A stretch of DNA of 64,000 bases from JBMDXB01 sp048594885 (GTDB lineage: Bacteria; Acidobacteriota; Vicinamibacteria; Vicinamibacterales; 2-12-FULL-66-21): contig JBMDXB010000121.1 of the NCBI GenBank assembly GCA_048594885.1, positions 1 to 64,000 on the forward strand, in the 5' to 3' direction. The position numbers and the translations under genes are program-made. Within the stretch, counting starts at the first letter, position 1; each line of letters starts with the position of its first letter. The notes below the pieces were generated by a model. That model made no database searches, was not told where the DNA came from, and saw only the letters and a list, made by a program, of their open reading frames with translations. Shown one piece after another: positions 7,956-16,109 of this stretch.

Positions 7956-8870
7956 TCAGCGCGTCCGTGGCGGTAGAGAAGCCATCTGAGCCGCGGGTCT
8001 CGTGCGGCGGCGGGCTCGCTTCCAGGCGGCGAACGCCGTTGCCGCCAGCAACAACATCACGGTCTCGCCCGGTTCGGGCACAGTCTTGGTCTCGCGTGGA
8101 TCGTCCGGGTCCGGCAATGGCATTGCCGGAGGCGGGATGACGACCGTCCCGGTGGGGCCGAACACGTCGACGGGAGGAATCGCAACGGGCGGTACAGGGG
8201 ACGGAGGCGTCCCAACGTCTCCGAGCACGCCACCGACGTCGATTGGGCGCCGGAGCGGAAACAGCGGCAGGGCGGTGATCGGCGTGTCCATCACGCCTGG
8301 CGCGGGTTCCAGCTCCGATGTCTGTCCTGGCGTGTCAGCGATCCGGTTTCCGCACCTCGCTCGCGCGACCTGGACGCCATCGGTTATCACCAGCTCACCT
8401 GCGGCGAGCCGCACCGGCTTGCGTGTCCAGAACACGTCGTCTTTCACGCGATACGACACGAAGGCGAGTGTCGGCTGCCCGAGCGGCACGAGCTGAGCGC
8501 GTTCGACGTCGAAATCGACATAGTGCGCGGCGACGACGCGATCGGACGCTACCGCATGTTCGAGGTCGTCCCTGGAATGGACTCCGCCCTTGACGACGGA
8601 AAACGGATAGACGAGGCGGCCTGGCCGCTCCCGTGCGCTTGCGTCTGCCTCGGTCCGGACGACTCGGGTAACCGATCGATGTTCCAGGGATGGAGTGGCG
8701 GGGCTGAGGTCATCCTGCGTGACGAACGTGGCGGCGGCGATCGCAAGCGCGGCGAGCCACAGGGCGACCGCGACGGCGCCCCAGCGGCGCTTTCGTCTCC
8801 GGCGGCGTCTCCACGCCCGGCGACTGCGTGGAGCGCCATGCACTCGGCCCTCGAGGAACGCAGGTGTCAT
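7956..8870 (-). CDS. PEP-CTERM-type exported protein, unknown function
   Basis: A 304-residue protein with a very basic N-terminus (nine Arg/Lys in a row region), then a hydrophobic signal or anchor helix WGAVAVALWLAALAIAAATF. The C-terminus has the PEP-CTERM layout: VPEPGET, a hydrophobic helix VMLLLAATAFAAW, then KRARRR. In this system exosortase (EpsH/XrtA) cleaves near the PEP motif. The central part is a small beta-rich domain (residues ~60-170) followed by a long proline-rich linker (PPSPVPPVAIPPVD). About 17 residues follow the basic cluster, more than usual. No exosortase gene is present in the window. Confidence 0.72.
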   Translation of the reverse strand: MTPAFLEGRVHGAPRSRRAWRRRRRRKRRWGAVAVALWLAALAIAAATFVTQDDLSPATPSLEHRSVTRVVRTEADASARERPGRLVYPFSVVKGGVHSRDDLEHAVASDRVVAAHYVDFDVERAQLVPLGQPTLAFVSYRVKDDVFWTRKPVRLAAGELVITDGVQVARARCGNRIADTPGQTSELEPAPGVMDTPITALPLFPLRRPIDVGGVLGDVGTPPSPVPPVAIPPVDVFGPTGTVVIPPPAMPLPDPDDPRETKTVPEPGETVMLLLAATAFAAWKRARRRTRPAAQMASLPPRTR

Positions 8871-9426
8871 GACGTTGGCTGCTGACCCGTATCACGCAAG
8901 AGTCGGACCGGGCAGAAAGCATGAAATTCGGGCTCTTCGCGAACAGATGTCTGGCTGACGGCGACCTTTTGTCTGCCGCTGCTCTGACAGTGCGGACTGC
9001 GAACCGGTCGGTACGAGCGCCGCATTCACCGTTCGTTGGCGTGTCGCAGTTGAGGGAATTGCGTCGAGGGCGGGCGGGATGTCGAATCGAATCGCGCGGT
9101 GTGATGAAAGGCGGGCGCCTACGTTTCGTACTTTCCGACCTGCCACCGCACGTCAGCGGGAAAGTCCGCGACTGAAGGTGGTGCCGGCTTCGGTGGCGAC
9201 GGGGGTGGCGGCGTTCGTTTGACGTCCATCTCGTACTCCGCACCTACCGATCGCAATGAGCGTGCCTGCCGCAACAGGCGCACGTGCGGTCGCAACTCCA
9301 GATCGCCGAGCGACTTCCGTGTGTTCGGTGTTTTTGCGGCTCGGCTTGGGCGCGTCGCCGACGGCAACGCCTTGACCACAGTTGCATACCCACTCGCCCT
9401 CGGTCCATTGCGGCTAACATGCTTTC
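8871..9426. other. Intergenic gap, no convincing gene
   Basis: A 556-bp stretch between divergently oriented genes. Short open frames exist on both strands (for example minus 9119-9229, encoding a proline-rich peptide starting MDVKRTPPPP), but none has a recognisable domain or a Shine-Dalgarno site. It should contain the promoters of both flanking genes, although I found no clear -35/-10 pair. Confidence 0.5.
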
Positions 9427-12120
9427 ATGCGCCTGCAGCCAGGACAGCGACTCGGGTCATACGAGATCCTGGCGCCGCTCGGATCGGGCGGCATGGGCGA
9501 GGTCTATCGCGCGCGTGACCTCAATCTCGATCGCGAGGTCGCCATCAAAGTACTCGCCGCGTCGTTCGCGCGCGATTCCGGCATGCTGACGCGCTTCGAG
9601 CGGGAGGCGAAAGCGCTCGCCTCGCTGTCTCACCCCAATGTGCTCGGCGTCTTCGACTACGGCCGTCACGGCGAGGATCCTTACGTCGTGACCGAGCTGC
9701 TCGAGGGTGACACGCTGCGCGATCGACTGGAAAAAGCGGCGGCGGATCATGCGCGTGGCGGCCGCGTCCCTCTCGGCCGGGCGCTCGAGTGGGGCGTGGC
9801 GATCGCGCACGGGCTCGCCGCGGCGCACGCAAAAGGTCTGATCCATCGCGACCTCAAGCCGGAAAACGTTTTCGTGACGAGCGACGGGATCGTGAAGATT
9901 CTCGACTTCGGCCTCGCGCGGCTGACTGCGGCCGACGACTTCGGCGCCACCACCCGCACGCCGGTCAGCGCCGCGGGTCTCGTCGTCGGCAGCGCCCCCT
10001 ACATGTCGCCCGAGCAGGCGCAGGGTTCGCCGATCGATCAGCGGTCCGACATCTTCTCCTGCGGTGTGCTGCTTCACGAGCTGCTGACCGGCCACAATCC
10101 ATTCCGCTCCGCATCGCCGCTGCAGACGATGCAGCGGATCATCGAGATGGAGGTTGCACCGCTGTCGGCCGTTGTGCCGGGGCTGCCGCCGGCGCTCGAA
10201 TGGATCGTGAGCAAAGCGCTCGCGAAAGACCCCGCCGAGCGCTATCAGTCCAGCGCCGACGTCGTCGTGGACCTGCAGCGCGTGCGGAAGCAGGTGGACT
10301 CCGGGATCGCAAGCCAGGCGTCGTCGGCCGCGGTGACGGGACAAGCCGCGGTCCCGCGGCGGCCTCGCCGATGGCTGGTGCCCCTGCTGGCCGGTCTGGT
10401 CGTGCTCGTCGCGGCCGCCGCTGCCTGGTACCTGCGTGGCAGGCTCCTCCAGCGGGACGATCGCGCGCCGATCTCCATCCGTCCCCTCACGTCGAGTGGG
10501 AACGTGATCGACGCGGCGATCTCACCCGACGGCAAGTACCTCGCGTACGTGGATTCGTTCGAAGGCAAGTTGAGTCTCTGGCTGAAGCAGATAGCGTCCG
10601 GCAGCACGATCCAGCTCGTGCCGCCGGCCAACGCCGGGTACTGGGGCATCACGTTCTCGCCCGATGGATCGTCGATCTGGTACCCCATCAAGTCGGCTGG
10701 AACCGAAGGAGAGGCCGGCGCGCTCTATGTGATTCCGGCGCTCGGCGGCGCGGCGCGCCGCACCGTCACGGGCATCGACAGCGTCATCACGTTTTCTCCC
10801 GACGGCTCACGATTCTCGTACTTGCGAGTGGATCATCCCGAACCGGGAGCGAGCGCGCTGATGGTGGCGCGGGCGGACGGGACGGACGAGCGCGCGCTCG
10901 CCGTCAGACGGGCGCCCGAATCGTTCGCCCCAGGGTTCTTCATCTCGAGCGCCTGGTCGCGCGACGGCCGGCTGCTGTACGCCCCCGTGCGGAACGCCGG
11001 CAGCCTGTCGATGCGCATCGCGGCCATCAACAGTACGACCGGAGCCGATGAACCGCTGGCCTTTCCGCCAGAAGCGTTCCGCGTGATCGGGGCGATCCGC
11101 GTGCTGCCGGACGGCGCCCTCGCATTTGTCGGATCGCTGAAGGAGGGACCAGGCGATCGGCTCGGCTCAGGCCACGAGCAAATATGGCTCCTGCCCCGCG
11201 GTTCGGATGAGCCTCGGCCCATCACCAATGACCTGTCAGCATACCGGGCGCTTCACGCGACGGAGGACGGCCGCGTGCTGACCGCCGTCTCCGCCACGAT
11301 GTCCATGTCGCTGTGGGAGGCCGACGTCACGGGAAAAGACTTGCGCCGGATTTCTTCGAGCCGCGGCGACGCGATGAGCGGCATGAGCGTGTCGCGCAGC
11401 GGCCGTTTCGTTTATCGATCCGTCGAGGGAGGCAAGGCGGATATCTGGAGCATGGCGGCGGACGGCAGCGACAAGCGGCAGCTGACCACGGAAGCGCTGA
11501 ACGCCTGGCCAGCCGTATCGCCCGACGAGCGAACGATCGTTTACGTCTCATCCCGCGGGACGGGCGTCAATCTCTGGCGGATGGACAGCGACGGCGCCAA
11601 CCCGCGGCAGCTCGAGACCATCGGCGCTGCATCGGCACCGGCCATCTCGCCGGATGGCCGCTCGGTGGTGTTCTCCTCGGGCACCGGCGCGGCCGAGAGG
11701 CTCTGGCGCGTGCCGATCGATGGCGGCACGCCCGTCCAGTTGACGACGGCGTCGTGCAGCAAGCCGGCGCTGTCGCCCGATGGGCGGTGGATCGCCGCGC
11801 TGTGTCGCCCGGGCGGCGGTGCTGCGCCCGCGCTCGCGATCCTGTCGATCGACGGCGGCGCGCCCGTGACGATGTTCAAAGTCAGTCCGCCGGCCATCGC
11901 GATGCTGCGTTGGACGCCAGACAGCCGGACGGTGCTTCACACGGCGGGCGGCAGCCGTCAGACGCTCTACGCGCAGCCGATCGACGGCGGCCCGATGCGG
12001 CCGGTCGTCAGCTATCCGGAGGAGCAGATTTTTGCCTTCGACGTCGGGCCGAACGGCCACATCTTCATCGGCCGCGGATTGTTGGCGCGCGACGCGGTGT
12101 TGATCCGCGATTACCGCTGA
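9427..12120 (+). CDS. Membrane-anchored serine/threonine kinase with TolB-like propeller
   Basis: An 897-residue receptor-like kinase. The cytosolic PknB-type kinase domain (1-280) is intact: glycine loop GSGGMGEV, Lys41 in VAIKVL, catalytic Asp142 in HRDLKPEN, DFG at 160-162, SPEQ in the activation segment. A basic stretch RRPRR precedes one transmembrane helix (about 316-336, WLVPLLAGLVVLVAAAAAWYL). The remainder is a periplasmic beta-propeller of PD40/TolB-type blades, seen as repeated SPDG / SPDGR motifs (ISPDGKYLAY, FSPDGSSIWY, ISPDGRSVVFSS, LSPDGRWIAA). The architecture is common in Acidobacteriota and is thought to sense an extracytoplasmic ligand. Monocistronic as far as I can see. 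Confidence 0.95.
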   Translation: MRLQPGQRLGSYEILAPLGSGGMGEVYRARDLNLDREVAIKVLAASFARDSGMLTRFEREAKALASLSHPNVLGVFDYGRHGEDPYVVTELLEGDTLRDRLEKAAADHARGGRVPLGRALEWGVAIAHGLAAAHAKGLIHRDLKPENVFVTSDGIVKILDFGLARLTAADDFGATTRTPVSAAGLVVGSAPYMSPEQAQGSPIDQRSDIFSCGVLLHELLTGHNPFRSASPLQTMQRIIEMEVAPLSAVVPGLPPALEWIVSKALAKDPAERYQSSADVVVDLQRVRKQVDSGIASQASSAAVTGQAAVPRRPRRWLVPLLAGLVVLVAAAAAWYLRGRLLQRDDRAPISIRPLTSSGNVIDAAISPDGKYLAYVDSFEGKLSLWLKQIASGSTIQLVPPANAGYWGITFSPDGSSIWYPIKSAGTEGEAGALYVIPALGGAARRTVTGIDSVITFSPDGSRFSYLRVDHPEPGASALMVARADGTDERALAVRRAPESFAPGFFISSAWSRDGRLLYAPVRNAGSLSMRIAAINSTTGADEPLAFPPEAFRVIGAIRVLPDGALAFVGSLKEGPGDRLGSGHEQIWLLPRGSDEPRPITNDLSAYRALHATEDGRVLTAVSATMSMSLWEADVTGKDLRRISSSRGDAMSGMSVSRSGRFVYRSVEGGKADIWSMAADGSDKRQLTTEALNAWPAVSPDERTIVYVSSRGTGVNLWRMDSDGANPRQLETIGAASAPAISPDGRSVVFSSGTGAAERLWRVPIDGGTPVQLTTASCSKPALSPDGRWIAALCRPGGGAAPALAILSIDGGAPVTMFKVSPPAIAMLRWTPDSRTVLHTAGGSRQTLYAQPIDGGPMRPVVSYPEEQIFAFDVGPNGHIFIGRGLLARDAVLIRDYR

Positions 12121-12309
12121 CGACGGGTTTGCCGGAGGCAGGAATCGCCCCACGTTTATCCCACCGGGGGTAGCGGAACGCTTGTGTTGCCCGGTCGAGC
12201 TCACCTAAGATGAGCCCGGCCGCGCGCGGCACGCGAACAGCCGCCGCGACTCCCCCTCGCGCACAACTCATTCAGGTCCCGCTCCCCAGCGTCAACCGGA
12301 GGTGCGGGC

Positions 12310-14370
12310 ATGTCTGCACGGCGGAATCATTCTCTCGGGTGCATCGTTCTGGTCGTGTCGGGCGCGCTGGTCGTCGCGGCTGCGGGGCGCGTCCACGCGC
12401 AGCGCCGCCAGACGGTCATCGCCATCGAGCTCGAAGACGTCGTCAACACCGTCAGGCCGAGCGCCGGGACGGTCGCGCGTCAGGACATGCAGGGGTTCGG
12501 CGGGGGATGGAGCGGCGCGCAACTGTTCTGGGCGGCCGCGCCGCCCGTGGACCGGCCGATACGGAACTGGCCGCATCTCAGCTTCTCGATCGACATACCG
12601 TCGGAAGGCGGGTACGAAGTGGTGCTGCGTCATACCGCCGCGCCCGACTTCGGCACGTTCCGCGTGTTTCTCGATGGCGAGCCGGTCGGCGACGTGGATG
12701 GCTACTCGCCGGTCGTCGCGCCGCGCTCACAGAATTTCGGCCGGCGTCAGCTCGCGCGTGGCGCTCACCAGGTCACCGTGACGGTGTTCGGCAAGGCACG
12801 CGGTTCGACGAACTTCTTCGTCGGTCTGGATCGGTTCGAGCTGCGGGCGCTGGAGACGACCGACGTTCTGCGCGATCGCCGAACGCCGGACGTCACCACC
12901 GGCCGCCGGGCCCCCGACGTCATCCCGGATCGCGCGGCAAGACAGCCGGCCGATCCGAAGAAGGCATCGCCGGAGAAAGGCGCCAGCGCGGTGTCGATCG
13001 ATCCGGCGCTGCTCTCGCGCGCGCTCTGTCTGTCCAGCCCGGAGACCTGCTGTCCGGAGGGCAAGTATTCGACCGACGGGTGCCGGATGGTCACCGAGGC
13101 GCTGCTCGACATCCGCATCCGGAGCTATGTGCCGCCGCGCTTCACCACCATGGGACTGCACGACCCCTGGGACACCAACGTCCACCACGCGAACATCGTG
13201 TCCGACGTGAACGTGAGCGGACCCTACAAGGTCTGGCCTGGCTGCCGTTTCAACGTCAGGGAGGCGACCCACGCCATCGAAGACAGCAAGAACATTCTCC
13301 AGAAGGCCGGCGAGCTCTTCGAGGCCTGGCTGGCGCAATGGTCGGGAGGTGTGGAAGCGGCGAAGACCTGGGTGAGCAAGGGGATTGCCGACGAGGTGTG
13401 CGGCGTCGTCGACAACTCAGAGAGCTGCCGCACCAAGCTGGCGTCGCTCGTGAAGACCGGTATCAACGTCGGGATCGCGGCGCTCGGCATCCCGCCCGAG
13501 ATCCCGGACGTCCAGCAGCTCCGCCAGCACGGCATCCGCTATCTGGCCGGACAGGCGGCCTCGTACGCGCTCGGCGATCCCGGACTGCTCGAGAAGCTGC
13601 CTGTCGATGAGGCGGCGCGAATCGCGATCTACAAGACGGCGTACGACAAGGGGCTCGACGTGCTCACGAAGGAACTGAACAAGGTGGTGCCGTCTCCCAG
13701 TTTCAGCTCAGAGAATCCTGCGACGTGGGGACACCTCGAGCCGGCATACGCGCCGCACAACGCCCACCTGTACATCGAGGTGCGGGTGAAGCCGCAGGCG
13801 TACGCAAAGTACCTGCACCTGCTGGCGGTCAAGCCGACGCACAAGTGGCAGCCGGTCTACCTGCACGACGGCAGTCAAATCTATGCGAGCTCCGGTGCGA
13901 TCGCGGTTCCGGCGTTCATCCCCCCGGAGGGCGTGATCCTGCCGATCGAGCTCAAACCGTTCGACGAGCCCTCCTCCAAGGCGGACACGGCCTTCACGCA
14001 GATTCCGGGAGTAAAGATCTCGAACGCCTGGCTGAAGGAGAAGTTCGGCATCAAGGCGGCCGACGGTCTGGTGAAGGCGCAGCGGAACTGGCTGCCGCGG
14101 ATTCACGCGACCTACTACTACTCGGATTGGGATCTGTTCTACGAGGCGTACGGGAAATCGCGCTTCCGGCTGTTGATGGCCATCGGCAAAGGGGTGCTCG
14201 ATCTGGAGAAGGACTGGGAGGCGGCGGTCGGGACGGTCCGCGACGCGGATATCGACTCGAAGGCAATCCTCGTGCTGACGAACACGCAGCAGTTGCAGAA
14301 CTACTACGGTCGGATCGATCCGGCTCCCCGGTGCGATGGGAAGCCGAACGTGGTCGCCTTCAAGGAGTGA
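12310..14370 (+). CDS. Large exported protein with carbohydrate-binding-like N-terminal domain
   Basis: 686 residues, not matched as a whole. The signal peptide is CIVLVVSGALVVAAAGRVHAQ. Residues about 40-180 look like a galactose-binding/CBM6-type jelly roll: SFSIDIPSEGGYEVVLRHTAAPDFGTFRVFLDGEPV followed further on by RGAHQVTVTVFGK and a closing GLDRFELRAL. A low-complexity, Pro/Arg/Asp-rich linker (~185-225) follows. The remaining ~450 residues contain a cysteine cluster (CLSSPETCCPEGKY... GCRM) and many aromatic residues, and resemble nothing I know. It probably acts outside the cytoplasm, perhaps on a surface glycan. The start ATG 12310 has GGAGGTG upstream. Confidence 0.75.
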   Translation: MSARRNHSLGCIVLVVSGALVVAAAGRVHAQRRQTVIAIELEDVVNTVRPSAGTVARQDMQGFGGGWSGAQLFWAAAPPVDRPIRNWPHLSFSIDIPSEGGYEVVLRHTAAPDFGTFRVFLDGEPVGDVDGYSPVVAPRSQNFGRRQLARGAHQVTVTVFGKARGSTNFFVGLDRFELRALETTDVLRDRRTPDVTTGRRAPDVIPDRAARQPADPKKASPEKGASAVSIDPALLSRALCLSSPETCCPEGKYSTDGCRMVTEALLDIRIRSYVPPRFTTMGLHDPWDTNVHHANIVSDVNVSGPYKVWPGCRFNVREATHAIEDSKNILQKAGELFEAWLAQWSGGVEAAKTWVSKGIADEVCGVVDNSESCRTKLASLVKTGINVGIAALGIPPEIPDVQQLRQHGIRYLAGQAASYALGDPGLLEKLPVDEAARIAIYKTAYDKGLDVLTKELNKVVPSPSFSSENPATWGHLEPAYAPHNAHLYIEVRVKPQAYAKYLHLLAVKPTHKWQPVYLHDGSQIYASSGAIAVPAFIPPEGVILPIELKPFDEPSSKADTAFTQIPGVKISNAWLKEKFGIKAADGLVKAQRNWLPRIHATYYYSDWDLFYEAYGKSRFRLLMAIGKGVLDLEKDWEAAVGTVRDADIDSKAILVLTNTQQLQNYYGRIDPAPRCDGKPNVVAFKE

Positions 14371-14432
14371 TCGGCACCACCGTTCGAGCTATTTCTGCGC
14401 CCGTGGCCTAGTTAGAGAGGGGAGCTGACGCT

Positions 14433-14508
14433 GTCAAAGACCAACCGCCGAGGACCAAAGGCCAACGATCTGTGCTTGGTTCTTTGGTCTTTGGGAGTTG
14501 GTCGTTGC
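14433..14508. repeat. Inverted heptamer array, CCAAAGA type
   Basis: The left arm (14433-14466) carries CAAAGACCAA, GGACCAAAGGCCAAC. The right arm (14476-14508) carries TTGGTTCTTTGGTCTTTGGGAGTTGG, the same family in inverse orientation. Together they can fold into a long imperfect hairpin between two convergent genes. Larger relatives lie at 22686-22877 and 44250-44303. Confidence 0.8.
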
Positions 14509-14531
14509 AGGCCGGCATTTTTCAGCGGCCG

Positions 14532-15254
14532 CTATCGACCCGGGTGCGTGAAGAGATCGCCGGGACAGCGACAGGACCGGGCGAACCGCTCGGTCTCGGC
14601 GAGATCCACGGTGCGTGCGAGCGCGAGCCTGAACGTGATTGGTTCTGCCGTCGCGGCGGAGACGTTTTGCGTAGCCGCCGCGAAGCCGGAGTCCGAAGCG
14701 GTAACTGGCCACGCGTCCTTCACCGGTAGCCGAACCGCGAAACGCCCTCGAGCGTCCGCGTACGCCACCTCGGCATACCGTCCGCCGATTTCAAGCCGCG
14801 CGTGGGGAAGCGGCCGACCCCGTTCGTCGAGCACGTCGCCCTGCCGTTCGCGCAACCGCTCTTCGCGGATGCGCGTCACGCAGTCGCATATGGCGCTGAT
14901 GTGCAGCGACACATCGGCCCGTGGAGGCGCGTCCGAGCTGACACGAACGTGGTTCCGGCGTGCGAGGTCGAACCCATGGACGTCGAAGTCCACGCGGTAC
15001 GTTCCATCGACCAGGTTGTCGGTGCGGTAGGTCCCGTCCCGGCCGGTCTCGGTGCGCGCGGCATTACCACCGGCTTCCGGCAGGATCGTCACAACGACGC
15101 CGGAGAGCGGCTGATCGAGCGAATCGGAGACACGGCCCACGATAGTGCCGGTCCAAGCCTCCGCGCCGCCCGTCTTGGTCGACGCGAGTACGAACACGAG
15201 GGCGCTAACCAGCGCGAGCGCGACAGCTGCGTGGAGGAATGCTCGCAGGTGCAT
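14532..15254 (-). CDS. Exported protein with carboxypeptidase-regulatory-like domain
   Basis: A 240-residue protein with an N-terminal signal peptide or anchor (FLHAAVALALVSALVFVLA). Residues ~38-115 form a carboxypeptidase regulatory-like (transthyretin-type) beta sandwich: GTIVGRVSDSLDQPLSGVVVTI, RTDNLVDGTYRVDFDVHGF. A second, similar unit may span ~138-215 (DERGRPLPHARLEIGG, DARGRFAVRLP). Two cysteines (CDC) sit between them and another pair (CRC) near the end. Family domains of this kind are structural or ligand-binding modules of exported proteins. Lies directly downstream of the tRNA-Leu gene on the same strand. Confidence 0.75.
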   Translation of the reverse strand: MHLRAFLHAAVALALVSALVFVLASTKTGGAEAWTGTIVGRVSDSLDQPLSGVVVTILPEAGGNAARTETGRDGTYRTDNLVDGTYRVDFDVHGFDLARRNHVRVSSDAPPRADVSLHISAICDCVTRIREERLRERQGDVLDERGRPLPHARLEIGGRYAEVAYADARGRFAVRLPVKDAWPVTASDSGFAAATQNVSAATAEPITFRLALARTVDLAETERFARSCRCPGDLFTHPGR

Positions 15255-15286
15255 AGGGTCGCGGCGATTTGCCGACCGCTAATTAG

Positions 15287-15372
15287 TGCCGGAGGTGGGA
15301 ATCGAACCCACACGGGCGGTAAAGCCCACGGGATTTTGAGTCCCGCGCGTCTGCCAGTTTCACCACTCCGGC
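15287..15372 (-). tRNA. tRNA-Leu (CAA)
   Basis: On the minus strand the acceptor stem GCCGGAG pairs with CTCCGGC, followed by discriminator A. The anticodon stem CGGGA/TCCCG encloses the loop CTCAAAA, giving anticodon CAA (reads UUG). The variable arm GGGCTTTACCGCCC is long, as expected of a class II tRNA. The T arm contains GTGGGTTCGATTCCCAC. CCA is not encoded. About 86 nt. Confidence 0.97.
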
Positions 15373-15467
15373 CCCGAGAGAGTACTAAGTGTACGCGATA
15401 CGCGCTCGTCGTAGAATGGCCGCGTTCCCTGGCGCTCCCCCTCATTGGCTTCAGCTGGGAGGCATCC

Positions 15468-15989
15468 ATGAACAGACGATCGCTCGCGACGATCGCAGCG
15501 GCGGCGCTCGTGGCGCTGGCGCTTGCCGGCGGCGGCGCGGCAGTCCAGGGAAAGGCGGCGGCAACCGCGATTCAGCCGGGCGCGAAATCGCAGCCGGTGG
15601 GGGTCCTCGTCATCGACGAGCTCGGCGGCGCGCCGACCGCGATCCAGGGATTCGGGTTCGAGATGACGAATCCGGCCAGCTCTGGAGGCAGCGGCGGCGG
15701 TGCGGGCAAGGCCACGTTGTCCGACGTCACGATCACGCGGGCGGCTGACTCGCTGTCGCCCCAGTTGTTTCGCGCGGGCGTGATGGGCACGCATCTTCCC
15801 AGCGTCCGCATCACGCTCTATGGATCCGGGAACGCTCCAGAGGCGGCCTACCTCCTGAACGACGTGATCGTCTCCGGCTTCAGCAGCGCTGACGGTTCGG
15901 AGCGGGTCTCTTTCGCCTTCAAACAGATCGACATCACCATCGGCGGCTCGCACACCTGTTTCGACCTCGCGACCTACGCCGCCTGTTGA
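15468..15989 (+). CDS. Hcp-family (type VI secretion tube-like) protein with signal peptide
   Basis: 173 residues. After an N-terminal signal peptide (LATIAAAALVALALAGGGAAV) the mature part matches the Hcp1 fold pattern: an early strand, IQGFGFEMTNPASSG, the glycine-rich loop GGGAGKATLSDVTITRAAD, then SPQLFRAGVMGTHLPSVRITLYG and the closing AFKQIDITIG. Hcp proteins normally stack as hexamer rings in the type VI secretion tube and lack a Sec signal. Here there is a signal peptide and no other type VI gene nearby, so it is probably a periplasmic or secreted Hcp-fold protein with a different job. Start ATG 15468 has GGGAGG 5 bp upstream. A strong hairpin follows the gene. Confidence 0.8.
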   Translation: MNRRSLATIAAAALVALALAGGGAAVQGKAAATAIQPGAKSQPVGVLVIDELGGAPTAIQGFGFEMTNPASSGGSGGGAGKATLSDVTITRAADSLSPQLFRAGVMGTHLPSVRITLYGSGNAPEAAYLLNDVIVSGFSSADGSERVSFAFKQIDITIGGSHTCFDLATYAAC

Positions 15990-16020
15990 GCGCAGACGAG
16001 GATCCGTGAGCCCCGGGGCG

Positions 16021-16048
16021 CGTCACTGCCGGAAATCCGGCAGTGACG
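16021..16048. terminator. Perfect 12-bp hairpin downstream of the Hcp-like gene
   Basis: CGTCACTGCCGG - AAAT - CCGGCAGTGACG is a perfect 12-bp stem with a 4-nt loop, 31 bp after the stop of the Hcp-like gene and 62 bp before korA. No T-run follows, so it is either a terminator of the non-canonical type or a binding site upstream of korA. Confidence 0.6.
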
Positions 16049-16109
16049 GCCTTGATGCCCAATTCTCCGCACGATTAGGACGGCATTGCATTTGCCCTCC
16101 CCGGGGGAC

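Noticed and set aside
9119..9379. An 86-codon proline-rich reading frame on the minus strand in the intergenic gap
   Set aside because: No Shine-Dalgarno site, no domain and GC-rich codon use typical of chance frames; kept only as a comment on the gap.
15468..15989. A type VI secretion locus
   Set aside because: Only the Hcp-fold gene is present, with a signal peptide; no sheath, baseplate or membrane-complex gene is in the window.
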